A stretch of DNA of 38,116 bases from positions 1 through 38,116 of the forward strand of contig CAYXVF010000060.1 of assembly GCA_964468125.1 (NCBI GenBank), in the 5' to 3' direction. How positions within the stretch are numbered: position 1 is the stretch's first letter; each line of letters opens with the position of its first letter. The translations under genes were made by a program, and so were the position numbers. This DNA comes from CAYXVF01 sp964468125 (lineage in GTDB: Bacteria > Myxococcota > XYA12-FULL-58-9 > CAYXVF01). Positions 8,538-15,896 of this stretch are shown in pieces. The notes below the pieces were generated by a model. It did not search any database. It saw nothing but the letters and a program-made list of their open reading frames with translations, and was not told the DNA's origin.

Positions 8538-10055
8538 ATGCTTTGGACTGGAGAAGAACGCGACCGCGCCTACGCCGTGGCTGGGTTGTCGTACTGCAAC
8601 CCCTTCCTCGCCGAGCGGATCGCCCTCGAGCAACGGGTACTTGGAGCCAGCGCACAGGCGCGCGCGCCTGTATGGACGCCACGCGCGGAGCTTGTCGAGG
8701 ACCCGGCGATCGCCCTGATTCAACGACGTGCCGAAGCGCTGCTCACCCTGGCGCGTGAGGCGGTGGCCCGGGGTGAGGTGCCGAGTGAGCACGAGGCGGA
8801 GGTCTACGATGGTATGGTCCTCTACGTCCTCTACTACCGCTATCAACAGCGGTTCTTCGAGACGATCGTTGGACGTGACGCTCACGAGCGTCTGGGAGAG
8901 ATCTACGACGCGTTCTGCCGTGACCTCGTTCATCTCACCGGGCTACCGGGGCTCCGGTCCCGGGTCGACGCCGCCGCCCATCTCTTCGCGCTCCTCTATC
9001 AGATTCGCCGCGCCTTCCACTTCATCTTCAGGGGGATCTTCGGAGCTTCGATGGTCGTTGCACGGGTCCGCGCCACGGTGTGGCAGTCGGTCTTCACCCA
9101 TGATCAGTTTCGCCACCAGCGGGTGCTCTACCAGCGCATGCACGAGCTGACGACACTGATCACAGGACCCTCTGGGACCGGAAAGGAGCTCGTCGCTCGA
9201 GCGATCGGTTTCTCCGGTTACATTCCGTTCGACCCGAAGAAGAAGCGCTTCCGCTCGGACTTTCGCGAGTGTTTCCACCCGCTCAATCTGAGCGCGTTTT
9301 CCAAGACCTTGGTCGAGTCCGAGCTCTTCGGTCACAAGAAGGGCGCGTTTACCGGGGCAACGGGTGACCGAGAGGGCTACCTCGCGGGCAAGTCCGCGTC
9401 GGATGTGGTCTTTCTCGACGAGATCGGCGAGCTCGACGAAGAGATCCAGGTGAAGCTGCTGCGTGTGCTCCAGAGTCGACGCTTTCAGCGCCTTGGCGAT
9501 GGGCAGTCGCTGGAGTACGGCGGCAAGATCATCGCGGCGACGAATCGCGACCTCGCCGCGGAAATGGAACGCGGGCATTTTCGCCGCGACTTCTTCTACC
9601 GGCTCTGCTCGGACGTGATCGTCACGCCGGCGTTGCGGGACATTCTCAACGACGACCCCGCCGAGCTTGAGAATCTCGTGATCGTTTTGACGCAGCAACT
9701 TCTGAGCGAAGCCGATCCCACCCTGGTCGCGGAGGTCTTGGAAACGATCGAGCAGGACCTCGGTCCGGACTATCCGTGGCCCGGCAACATTCGCGAGCTC
9801 GAGCAGTGCGTGCGAAACGTCCTCGTCCGCGGGCGCTACCGCCCCGCGGTTCGGGCTGAGGAGAGCTCGCCCATGGCCAGAACGGTCGCGGCGCTCGGCT
9901 CCGTCGAGCTCGGCCTCGAAGAGCTCACCCGCTTCTACTGCACCTGGGCTTATGCACGCACGGGGACCTTCGAGGACGCCGCGGCTCGTCTGGGTTGCGA
10001 TCGACGAACAGTCAGCAAATACGTCGACCGGGAGCTCCTCGAGGCGCTCCTCTGA
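8538..10055 (+). CDS. Sigma-54 enhancer-binding protein, probable Psp regulator
   Basis: AAA+ transcription activator of 505 residues that remodels sigma-54 RNA polymerase. Walker A GPSGTGKE is near residue 209, the sigma-54 loop GAFTGA near 269, and Walker B VVFLDEIGE near 291. They are followed by RVLQSRRFQRLGD, AATNRDL with the sensor residue, and WPGNIRELEQCVRN. A Fis-type HTH (DAAARLGCDRRTVSKYVDR) closes the protein. An insertion between Walker A and GAFTGA (GYIPFDPKKKRF) marks a subgroup different from NtrC. The N-terminal 200 residues are helical, rich in Tyr and Arg (YVLYYRYQQRFF), and match no receiver, GAF or PAS domain I know. It is divergent from pspA with a sigma-54 promoter between, so pspA is its likely target. 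The start at 8538 has only a weak GA-rich site upstream. Confidence 0.92.
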   Translation: MLWTGEERDRAYAVAGLSYCNPFLAERIALEQRVLGASAQARAPVWTPRAELVEDPAIALIQRRAEALLTLAREAVARGEVPSEHEAEVYDGMVLYVLYYRYQQRFFETIVGRDAHERLGEIYDAFCRDLVHLTGLPGLRSRVDAAAHLFALLYQIRRAFHFIFRGIFGASMVVARVRATVWQSVFTHDQFRHQRVLYQRMHELTTLITGPSGTGKELVARAIGFSGYIPFDPKKKRFRSDFRECFHPLNLSAFSKTLVESELFGHKKGAFTGATGDREGYLAGKSASDVVFLDEIGELDEEIQVKLLRVLQSRRFQRLGDGQSLEYGGKIIAATNRDLAAEMERGHFRRDFFYRLCSDVIVTPALRDILNDDPAELENLVIVLTQQLLSEADPTLVAEVLETIEQDLGPDYPWPGNIRELEQCVRNVLVRGRYRPAVRAEESSPMARTVAALGSVELGLEELTRFYCTWAYARTGTFEDAAARLGCDRRTVSKYVDRELLEALL

Positions 10056-10056
10056 A

Positions 10057-11041
10057 TCACTCCTCGATCCCACCGGCAGCACCCGCTGGTCGCCGCAGCC
10101 CCACCGTCGACCACTCGACTTTGCGCGTGGCCCACATGACGCTCGCCAGCACGAGGAAGAGCGCCCAAGACCCCGTCAACAACGCGTACTGCTCTTCTCG
10201 CAAGATCGGATAGAGCACGCCGTAGACGCCCGCGAGGCCTGCCCCACAGGTGAGCGCGTTGCGTAGCGTCGAGAGTACGGCCCGGGTGTAGAAGGTCACG
10301 AGGGAAACCACCGCGCCCGATGCGACGAGATAGGCGAGACCAAAGCTCATGTGCTCTGTCTGCGACAGGAGAAGCAGGTAGAACATCATGAGCGCCAGTC
10401 CGACCAGCGTGTACTGCACCAAGTGAATGTGCAGTCCGCTCATTACCTCGAACAGGAAGAACGTTGCGAAGGTCAAGACGATCACTAGAAACGCGTACTT
10501 TACCGTTCGCGTCACCACCTGGATAGCGAGAGACCGGCTCGATGAGACGCACTCCCACCGTCGACCCACGAAGCTGCGCGGGAATTCCACCCCAGTAGGC
10601 GAGGTCACTCGTGTCGTTGAGTGTCCAGTCGCCGCTGAATTTCTCGCCCTCGATGGTGCGTTCGCTCGGAAGTCGATCGCCGATGAAGCTCGGGTTTCCC
10701 CAGTTGCCACGGACTGTAACCTCCGCATCCCGGCCCAACGGACGGAGAAGGACGCTCCCGGCGCCCGGGAGGCGAATGTCGAGCTCGGCGGTGCTGACAC
10801 CCGGCTCACTCCCCCAGTCAAGGGGCGCAGAATAGACGAATGCTCCAAAGCGCGAGAAGCCCGCGACCTGACTCCGGATCCCGTCCTGCTCGACACTCAA
10901 CGAGCTCGGTGGAGACTCCCCGTTGGCGATGAAGATCCAGTGGGCACGGCTGAGGTCGAGGGGGCTCTCGAGCGTCGGCAATCGAAAGGTCGCCCGCACC
11001 TGCATCCGTGCCTGAAAGGTCGGCAGGCGAAACAAGCCACG
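10057..11041 (-). pseudogene. creD: creD pseudogene (inner membrane protein CreD), 5'-truncated and frameshifted
   Basis: The sequence reads as CreD in two frames. From about 11041 to 10522 it has the CreD periplasmic part (RGLFRLPTFQARM, GNWGNPSFIGDRLP, FSGDWTLNDTSDLAYWGG and GVRLIEPVSRY). One extra base in the GG at 10521-10522 (minus strand CC) then shifts the frame. The membrane part continues in the next frame (VVTRTVKYAFLVIVLTFATF, LLLLSQTEHMSFGLAYL, YGVLYPILREEQYALL) to the stop at 10057. Removing one C restores SRY-Q-VVTRTVKYA, matching the family. Roughly the first 100 residues, including the N-terminal membrane anchor, are missing: beyond 11041 the frame loses similarity and hits a stop at 11099-11101. 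CreD is an inner-membrane protein tied to envelope and beta-lactam stress. Two independent lesions suggest a dead gene, though the single-base shift alone could be a sequencing error. Confidence 0.85.
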
Positions 11042-11223
11042 GCAACGATGCGATCGTACGCGCCCTGCACCGCGAGCCTCTCCCGGGGACCGGGCGGTTC
11101 AGCGAGACCGTGAAGCTCCGCCTCGACCCGTCGTGGACCGGTGAGCTCGCGGTCGTGGCCCTCTGGCAGGACCCGGTCGGCCGCCTGATCGGAGACGCCG
11201 CTCGCGCCCCCGTTCGAGAGTGA
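11035..11223 (+). pseudogene. 3' remnant of a secreted thioredoxin-like/DUF1223-type protein
   Basis: The last 60 or so codons before the stop at 11223 look like real protein: DAIVRALHREPLPGTGRF, LRLDPSWTGELAVVALWQDP and GRLIGDAARAPVRE. The pattern of a His/Asp-Val-Val-Arg helix, a strand with DPSW, then VVAxxQDP...GAA is what I recall from C-termini of periplasmic thioredoxin-fold (DUF1223/Omp28-like) proteins. No N-terminal part exists: upstream of about 11035 the same DNA encodes CreD on the other strand. It is probably the tail of a gene whose 5' part was deleted. The assignment is tentative and the frame could be a non-coding coincidence. Confidence 0.35.
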
Positions 11224-11243
11224 CGCGAAGGCTCAGCTTGCGC

Positions 11244-12296
11244 TCACGAACCTGCCTCCGCGAGCTTCTGCTCGAAGAGGGCCCGGGCGCGCGTCCAGGT
11301 CTCGTTCGAGTCCTGCTCGAAGTCGAGGAGGTGAGGGAGGAGCTGGCTGCCGAAGTCTTCGCTGCTCTCGCGTGGGAGCAGACTCGGGAGGTGATCGATC
11401 GCGATCACATCGACATGCCCCCGGCCGGCCACGACGGGGGCTTCGACGGTGGTGATCGCGTCGTAGATCGGGATCGGGTTGTGGGGGCTGGTCGGATCGC
11501 AGCTGACGTCCGAGATGACGCTGAGTGACTTTTCGGGATGGGAGAGGAGCTGCTCATCGGTGACAAAGGGCGGGATGGGCAAACCCAACAGCACGCAGTT
11601 CACGAAGAGCGCGTGCTCCAGGATGGCGTCAAAGGGGCCGCCGTCCTTCGTTTCCTCCTTGTCCCAACCAGTCCGAGTCCCGACGCCGAGTGCTGCCAGT
11701 GCATCCATCGCCCCGCGGCCAGAGCGGCCGAGGGCGCCCATGACCATCGCAGTCGGCGGAGTGGGGAGCTCGCGTGCCCGCGCTTCGAGGGCCGTGCGGT
11801 CTTCAAAGGAGTAGGGCGCCTCGAGGGTCAGCGCGCTGCCCCTCTGTCGCTCGCCCCAGTGTTGAACCCCGAGCACCGCCCCGACGTAGCCCGCCCAGTA
11901 GCCAAAGGCCGCGACGCGGCGCCCCTCTTGATCGGTGAGAAACTCGAGGTCGAGGAGGGTGCCGCCTCCGTCCCCGAAGCGACGAAGCACCTCCCGCCAT
12001 CCGCGTTGGCCCTTGAAGGCATGGGCGAAGAGGATGTGTCGGTGCCGAAGGGGCCCGGTATCTTCGGGCAGCTCCTTCAGCCCGACGATCACCGCATCCC
12101 CCGGTGCGTCCCGCCAACTGCCGGCAGCGGCGGTGGTACAGCCGCTGTAGGCGTCGAGGGGGAAGATCCGGTCCTCGTCTTCCTCGACGGTGAGGGCGAA
12201 ACCGGCGTCGAGGAGGGCTCGAGCGGTCGTCGGGGGGATGGGGGTTCGTCGCTCGAATTTCTTCGTCTCTGCGCGCAGCCAAAAATGCGTGGTCAC
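11244..12296 (-). CDS. Saccharopine dehydrogenase, NAD+, L-lysine-forming type (LYS1-like)
   Basis: Of 350 residues, close to yeast Lys1 (373). It has LRAETKKFERRTPIPP at the N-terminus, the catalytic Lys in GLKELPED (Lys74; yeast Lys77), the catalytic His in FAHAFKG (His92; yeast His96), and the C-terminal family block AIDHLPSLLPRESSEDF. The enzyme interconverts saccharopine with lysine plus 2-oxoglutarate using NAD+. In fungi this is the last step of lysine synthesis; in bacteria it may serve lysine breakdown or osmolyte metabolism. The start is GTG at 12296, with GAGGAG 9 bases upstream; the GTG choice gives the expected family N-terminus. No other alpha-aminoadipate pathway gene is nearby, so the pathway role is open. 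Confidence 0.9.
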   Translation of the reverse strand: MTTHFWLRAETKKFERRTPIPPTTARALLDAGFALTVEEDEDRIFPLDAYSGCTTAAAGSWRDAPGDAVIVGLKELPEDTGPLRHRHILFAHAFKGQRGWREVLRRFGDGGGTLLDLEFLTDQEGRRVAAFGYWAGYVGAVLGVQHWGERQRGSALTLEAPYSFEDRTALEARARELPTPPTAMVMGALGRSGRGAMDALAALGVGTRTGWDKEETKDGGPFDAILEHALFVNCVLLGLPIPPFVTDEQLLSHPEKSLSVISDVSCDPTSPHNPIPIYDAITTVEAPVVAGRGHVDVIAIDHLPSLLPRESSEDFGSQLLPHLLDFEQDSNETWTRARALFEQKLAEAGS

Positions 12297-12371
12297 CGGT
12301 CTGTACTCCTCGGGCGCCTATAGACCACAACGTTCCCCAAGGTGCGAGGAGTGAGCAACCCCACTCGAGGC

Positions 12372-13271
12372 TCACGCGCGGTGCGCACTGCTTTCCTCGT
12401 TGAGTCCCTCCCGGTGGCCCCGCCAGAGGAAGTAGGCGGCCAGACCCGCGCCCAGGATTGGCATGAGGATGCCAAATTCGTCGATGTAGAGGTGCGTTCC
12501 TTCTCCCCGCACCGTGAGGGGGGTGTAGATCCGCTGAATGAAGAGGTTGTGGCTCGCATGCAGGATCACCGCCGGCCAGAGACTTTCCGATTTGAAGGTG
12601 AAGTAGGCGTAGACGATGCCTTGGGGGGCGATCGCGAGCGTGAAGATGAACACCTGCAGCGGAAAGCTCCCGATGCCCGCGTTGTAGTCGGTGAACAGAA
12701 TCGCCGGCCAGTGCCAAACGGCCCAGATCAATCCCGACACGACACCCACCGCCCAGAAGGGCATCAGCTCGCGCAACTCCCACACCAAGAAGCCTCGCCA
12801 GCCGATCTCCTCACCGAGCGCTCGAGCCGCGCTCGCCGGCAGCCCGAGAGTCCCTAGCATCACCCCAAAGATCCCGGCCGCCCAGGGACTCGCCGTGCCG
12901 TGGCCCAGGAGTTGCAGTGTCCAATCCTCGAGCGTTTCCGGGTTGCCAAAACTGCTGCCACCCAGTTCCAACACCCAAACCGGGAGATAGATCGCCAGGC
13001 CGTAGGCCAGCGGCAGTGCCCAGGCGAGCACGGTCCAGTGCCAGTGGCCCCACCGCCAGGGGAGTCCGGAGATCGGACGCCTCAGAATCAGACAGGTCAG
13101 CAGCGCCGCGAGACCGGGCGACCACATCACCCCGGTGACCAGAATCGTCGGCGTCGCGCCTTGGTAGCCCATCAGGCCACCGAAGATGCCGGTCAGCCAC
13201 AGAGTGAGGAGCAGGTAGACCGTGATCGCAACGCGAGCGGACCCACGCCGCTCCTTCGCTTCCGAAGCCAT
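12372..13271 (-). CDS. CPBP-family intramembrane glutamic protease
   Basis: Membrane protein of 299 residues with about 8 hydrophobic segments and the CPBP (CAAX/Abi) signature: GEEIGWRGFL with Glu154-Glu155 and Arg159, then the first His in AVWHWP and the last in ILHASHN. These form the active site of the Rce1/Abi group, which cuts peptides within or near the membrane. The ATG at 13271 is preferred over 13277 because AGGAG sits directly against the latter and 7 bases from the former. The Shine-Dalgarno overlaps the tetR stop codon, so the two genes form an operon and the TetR protein probably controls the protease. Some CPBP proteases act as myxosortases on MYXO-CTERM proteins. One such substrate lies in this window, but the link is speculative. 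Confidence 0.88.
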   Translation of the reverse strand: MASEAKERRGSARVAITVYLLLTLWLTGIFGGLMGYQGATPTILVTGVMWSPGLAALLTCLILRRPISGLPWRWGHWHWTVLAWALPLAYGLAIYLPVWVLELGGSSFGNPETLEDWTLQLLGHGTASPWAAGIFGVMLGTLGLPASAARALGEEIGWRGFLVWELRELMPFWAVGVVSGLIWAVWHWPAILFTDYNAGIGSFPLQVFIFTLAIAPQGIVYAYFTFKSESLWPAVILHASHNLFIQRIYTPLTVRGEGTHLYIDEFGILMPILGAGLAAYFLWRGHREGLNEESSAHRA

Positions 13272-13280
13272 GTGCATCTC

Positions 13281-13860
13281 CTAGTGCTGAACCGCCCGAA
13301 GGATGAGCTCCGAGAACAAGCGATCACGCTCCGGCGGCCCCAGCGCGGCGAAGAAGGGGATGCGCTCGAAGCGCCCTGTGATCATCAGGTCCGCGAGGCC
13401 ATGGGCGGTGGTCCAGGCGGCGATCACGTCCTTCATGGCGGCCGAGCCCTCGGCGGGACGCTCGCCGAGCACGCTCGCCACGTCGACCAGCAGCTTCTCG
13501 AACGCGAGATCGGCGCAGGCCGCGAGCTCGGGAGCCTCGCGGTCCGGTCGGTCCGAGGCGAAGAGGAGTCGAAAGAGGGCTGGGTAGCGAGTGGCGAAGT
13601 CGATATAGCCGAGCCCGGACGCGGCCAACTGGGCCGCGGGGTTTCGCTCGGCGTCCCGTTGATAGCGCTCCTGAGTGGCGATGAAGCGCCGGTAGCCCAC
13701 CACCGCGAGCTCGGTGAGCAGCCCGGGCACGTCTGTGAAATGGTGCGCTGGAGCCCCGTGGCTGACCCCTGCACGCTTCGCGACGGCGCGCAGAGAAAAT
13801 GCCTCGACCCCTTTCTCCTCGAGCTCCTCTTCCGCGGCGCGGAGGAGTGCCTTTCGCAGG
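13281..13860 (-). CDS. TetR-family transcriptional regulator (5' end lost in the assembly gap)
   Basis: The minus strand is open from the gap edge to the stop at 13281 (193 codons). It begins LRKALLRAAEEELEEKGVEA and continues SLRAVAKRAGVSHGAPAHHF, the classic TetR helix-turn-helix with the Tyr/His-His-Phe end. The C-terminal ligand domain contains FIATQERYQRDAERNPAAQL, FRLLFASDRPD and ITGRFERIPFFAALGPPERD, and resembles the WHG/TetR_C_33 group. Typical members have only 10-20 residues before this point, so the start lies just inside the N run. It is upstream of and partly overlaps the ribosome site of the CPBP protease gene. It is probably a repressor of its own operon. Confidence 0.88.
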
Positions 13861-13960
13861 NNNNNNNNNNNNNNNNNNNNNNNNNNNNNNNNNNNNNNNN
13901 NNNNNNNNNNNNNNNNNNNNNNNNNNNNNNNNNNNNNNNNNNNNNNNNNNNNNNNNNNNN
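13861..13960. other. Assembly gap (100 N)
   Basis: A run of exactly 100 N is the conventional placeholder for a scaffold gap of unknown length. It removes the tetR start and promoter. The adjoining bases 13961-14122 hold no gene I can support, although a short plus-strand frame begins with a signal-peptide-like stretch. Gene order across this point rests on the assembler only. Confidence 0.99.
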
Positions 13961-14122
13961 CACGAGATGGGAATCGGATTGTCGCCCATGGCCGGTTGCA
14001 TGCTCCTGTTTGCGGCGGGCCTCTGCTCCGGCGCGCTCGGCTCGGAACAAAAGCAACTTCTGAGTCTCAATCAGCACGCCGGCGCGCGAAATCACGGGTC
14101 CTTCTCCGCGGCTCTTCGGCAG

Positions 14123-14734
14123 CTAGGGGGAACCGTCCGGGTCCGTTCGGGACTTCGCCGCGCCGATGTCCACGGGAGGGAACGCGCGGAGGGCACTGAC
14201 GAGAACGTTGCTCACGGCGTTGTACCCGGCGTTTGCCTTCTGCACGGTCGCCGGGTTCCCCTGACGGATCGCCCGGGCGAGCGCGCGGGACGCGGCCGCA
14301 AAACGCTCGATCGCGGATTTCACCCCCTCTTCGAGGGCGTGTTCGCTTCCCGGAGGGTGAAGGTGCGCGTAGCGGGAGAGATATTGGTGCGCGAGGAAGT
14401 AGTTGGACTCGAAGATCTCGGGCTGCATGTCGGAGAGGAGCCGCTCGGCCTTCTTCGCCAGCATGCGGGCCGGCTTGTCGTTCCCGCTTTGGCTCGCGCG
14501 AATGGCCTCCCACACCGCGCGCAGGACCTCGAGAATGCGCTGTCGAATTTCGAGACAGCGCGGCTCCTCCGACTCGGCAAGAGCACCCACGAGCTGCTGC
14601 AGGTAGTCGATACGCGCTTCCGGGCTCAGACCCGCAGGGTCGAGGTGCAGCCCGCTCGCGTCCAGGAGAACGCGCGTCGACTCAGTGTCCTTTGATGCCT
14701 TGGCCTTGTGGCCGCGCAGGGAAAACCCACTCAC
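14123..14734 (-). CDS. Helical protein of unknown function
   Basis: Encodes 203 residues with no signal peptide or membrane segment. It is rich in Ala, Glu and Arg and predicted to be mostly helical (ARIDYLQQLVGALAESEE, QRILEVLRAVWEAIRASQ, KSAIERFAAASRALARAI). I do not recognise the family. The GTG start at 14734 comes 3 bases after the stop of the upstream gene and has no clear Shine-Dalgarno. Translation may therefore depend on the upstream gene, and the two products may act together. The reading frame keeps strong third-position GC bias, and the opposite frames look like shadows of it. Confidence 0.7.
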   Translation of the reverse strand: MSGFSLRGHKAKASKDTESTRVLLDASGLHLDPAGLSPEARIDYLQQLVGALAESEEPRCLEIRQRILEVLRAVWEAIRASQSGNDKPARMLAKKAERLLSDMQPEIFESNYFLAHQYLSRYAHLHPPGSEHALEEGVKSAIERFAAASRALARAIRQGNPATVQKANAGYNAVSNVLVSALRAFPPVDIGAAKSRTDPDGSP

Positions 14735-14737
14735 GGA

Positions 14738-15334
14738 TCAGGCGACGGGGACCGGGGCGCCCGGAGGCGTGCGCTCCGGCCCCGCCGGGGGGGGCTGCAC
14801 CGCGTTTTCTGCGGGCGGGGTAGCTCGCTCCTGTTCTCGACCGAAGAGCCCGTCGAGTAGCCCGAACTTTCCAGCGCTAAAACCGAGGGCCGCACCGCCT
14901 GCCAACAGGAGGGGCAAAGCCGCGCCGCCGGTGAAAATCGTGGCCACGACACCGACCAGCGCGCCCAGAATTCCGCCCGCGATCCCCGGATTCTCGCTCG
15001 CGAAATTTCGCAGTCCGTCGAACATCGAATCCGTGTCTTCCGCAGGGCTCGCATCCGGTCCTTCCGGGCCGCGGGTGGGGCCGACAGCTCCGGGTGGTGG
15101 AGGTGCAGCGGCTGCCGGTGCGCTGCGCAGCAGCGTCAAGAGCTGGCGCTGCGCATCGCGCCCAACACCGTTGACTTGGTTGTCATCGAGAAGGTCGCGA
15201 CCGAGGAGATCGAGCTGCTGGCGGGTGCTGTCGTTTGCGAGCAACTGTTGGACGTGCTCTTGCGCGATCGGACGGTCTAATTGCGACTGAAGGTGCTCGA
15301 TCGCCCCTCGAATCTGCGGCGTAATCTCGGTCAT
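14738..15334 (-). CDS. Unknown protein with a glycine-zipper hydrophobic hairpin
   Basis: Encodes 198 residues in three parts. The first is a polar helical N-terminal region of about 70 residues (IRGAIEHLQSQLDRPIAQEH, DNQVNGVGRDAQRQLLTLL). The second is a Pro/Ala-rich linker (APAAAAPPPPGAVG). The third is a Gly/Ala-rich hydrophobic stretch of about 45 residues (GIAGGILGALVGVVATIF, ALPLLLAGGAALGFSAG) that could form two packed membrane helices, followed by another Pro-rich tail. There is no signal peptide. GAGGAG lies 6 bases before the ATG. Glycine-zipper hairpins of this type occur in pore-forming bacteriocins, effectors and some envelope proteins; no further assignment is justified. It leads a two-gene unit and is divergent from the gene at 15488. 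Confidence 0.75.
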   Translation of the reverse strand: MTEITPQIRGAIEHLQSQLDRPIAQEHVQQLLANDSTRQQLDLLGRDLLDDNQVNGVGRDAQRQLLTLLRSAPAAAAPPPPGAVGPTRGPEGPDASPAEDTDSMFDGLRNFASENPGIAGGILGALVGVVATIFTGGAALPLLLAGGAALGFSAGKFGLLDGLFGREQERATPPAENAVQPPPAGPERTPPGAPVPVA

Positions 15335-15487
15335 CCCGGTCTCCTCATCTCCACCCCTCCATAAACATCTCGTCTCGGGTTTGGTTGCAAGATCAGGGGG
15401 CGGTGATGACGGTGGACGGCAAGCTCAATCCGCGCTTTTCTATCCGCTGAGACCTTGCGCCGGCGAGGCGTGGAGGGAGGTGTCGGC

Positions 15488-15889
15488 GTGCCGCTGTGGG
15501 TGATCATCGTCGCGCCGACCGGGGTGGCTGCGATCGTGCTGATCACCTGGTGGCTCGGCGGATTTTACCGGGATCCGATCCGCGCCGAGTGGCTCGTGCG
15601 TTTCTTCGGCGACGAGGAGCCGCCGCTGACGGTGACCGAGCACGTGATCGGCTCGGACGGAAAATCCGCGCTCGTGCTCCTGGACGGTGAAACACTCGGG
15701 GTCGTGACCCGGGTTGGCGATGGTCTCGCCTGGCGCCCGATCCTGCCCCCGGCGACGGTCCGGTCGGTGGTTGGGGGGGTACGCATTCGACTGCGCTTGC
15801 CTACCTTTCCGACGGTACACTTTGAGGCACCGGACGGAGGATTTCCGGCATCCATAGAGAGGGCTATGAAACCGTTTCTGGAGGAGTGA
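15488..15889 (+). CDS. Small membrane-anchored protein of unknown function
   Basis: Encodes 133 residues. One N-terminal transmembrane helix (VIIVAPTGVAAIVLITWWL) is followed by a soluble domain of about 105 residues predicted to be mostly beta (PPLTVTEHVIGSDGKSALV, GETLGVVTRVGDGLAWR, VRIRLRLPTFPTVHFEA). I chose the GTG at 15488 because GGAGG lies 7 bases upstream and the protein then begins at the membrane helix; the frame stays open upstream to 15455. I do not recognise the family. It is the first of three same-strand genes spaced 7 and 11 bases apart, so an operon with the hydroxylase is likely. Confidence 0.72.
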   Translation: MPLWVIIVAPTGVAAIVLITWWLGGFYRDPIRAEWLVRFFGDEEPPLTVTEHVIGSDGKSALVLLDGETLGVVTRVGDGLAWRPILPPATVRSVVGGVRIRLRLPTFPTVHFEAPDGGFPASIERAMKPFLEE

Positions 15890-15896
15890 GAGCAGC

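Noticed and set aside
13961..14122. Plus-strand frame with a signal-peptide-like start (MAGCMLLFAAGLCSGALG) and a minus-strand frame with a weak ribosome site
   Set aside because: Both run into the N gap or into antisense of the 14123-14734 gene, and neither has family similarity.
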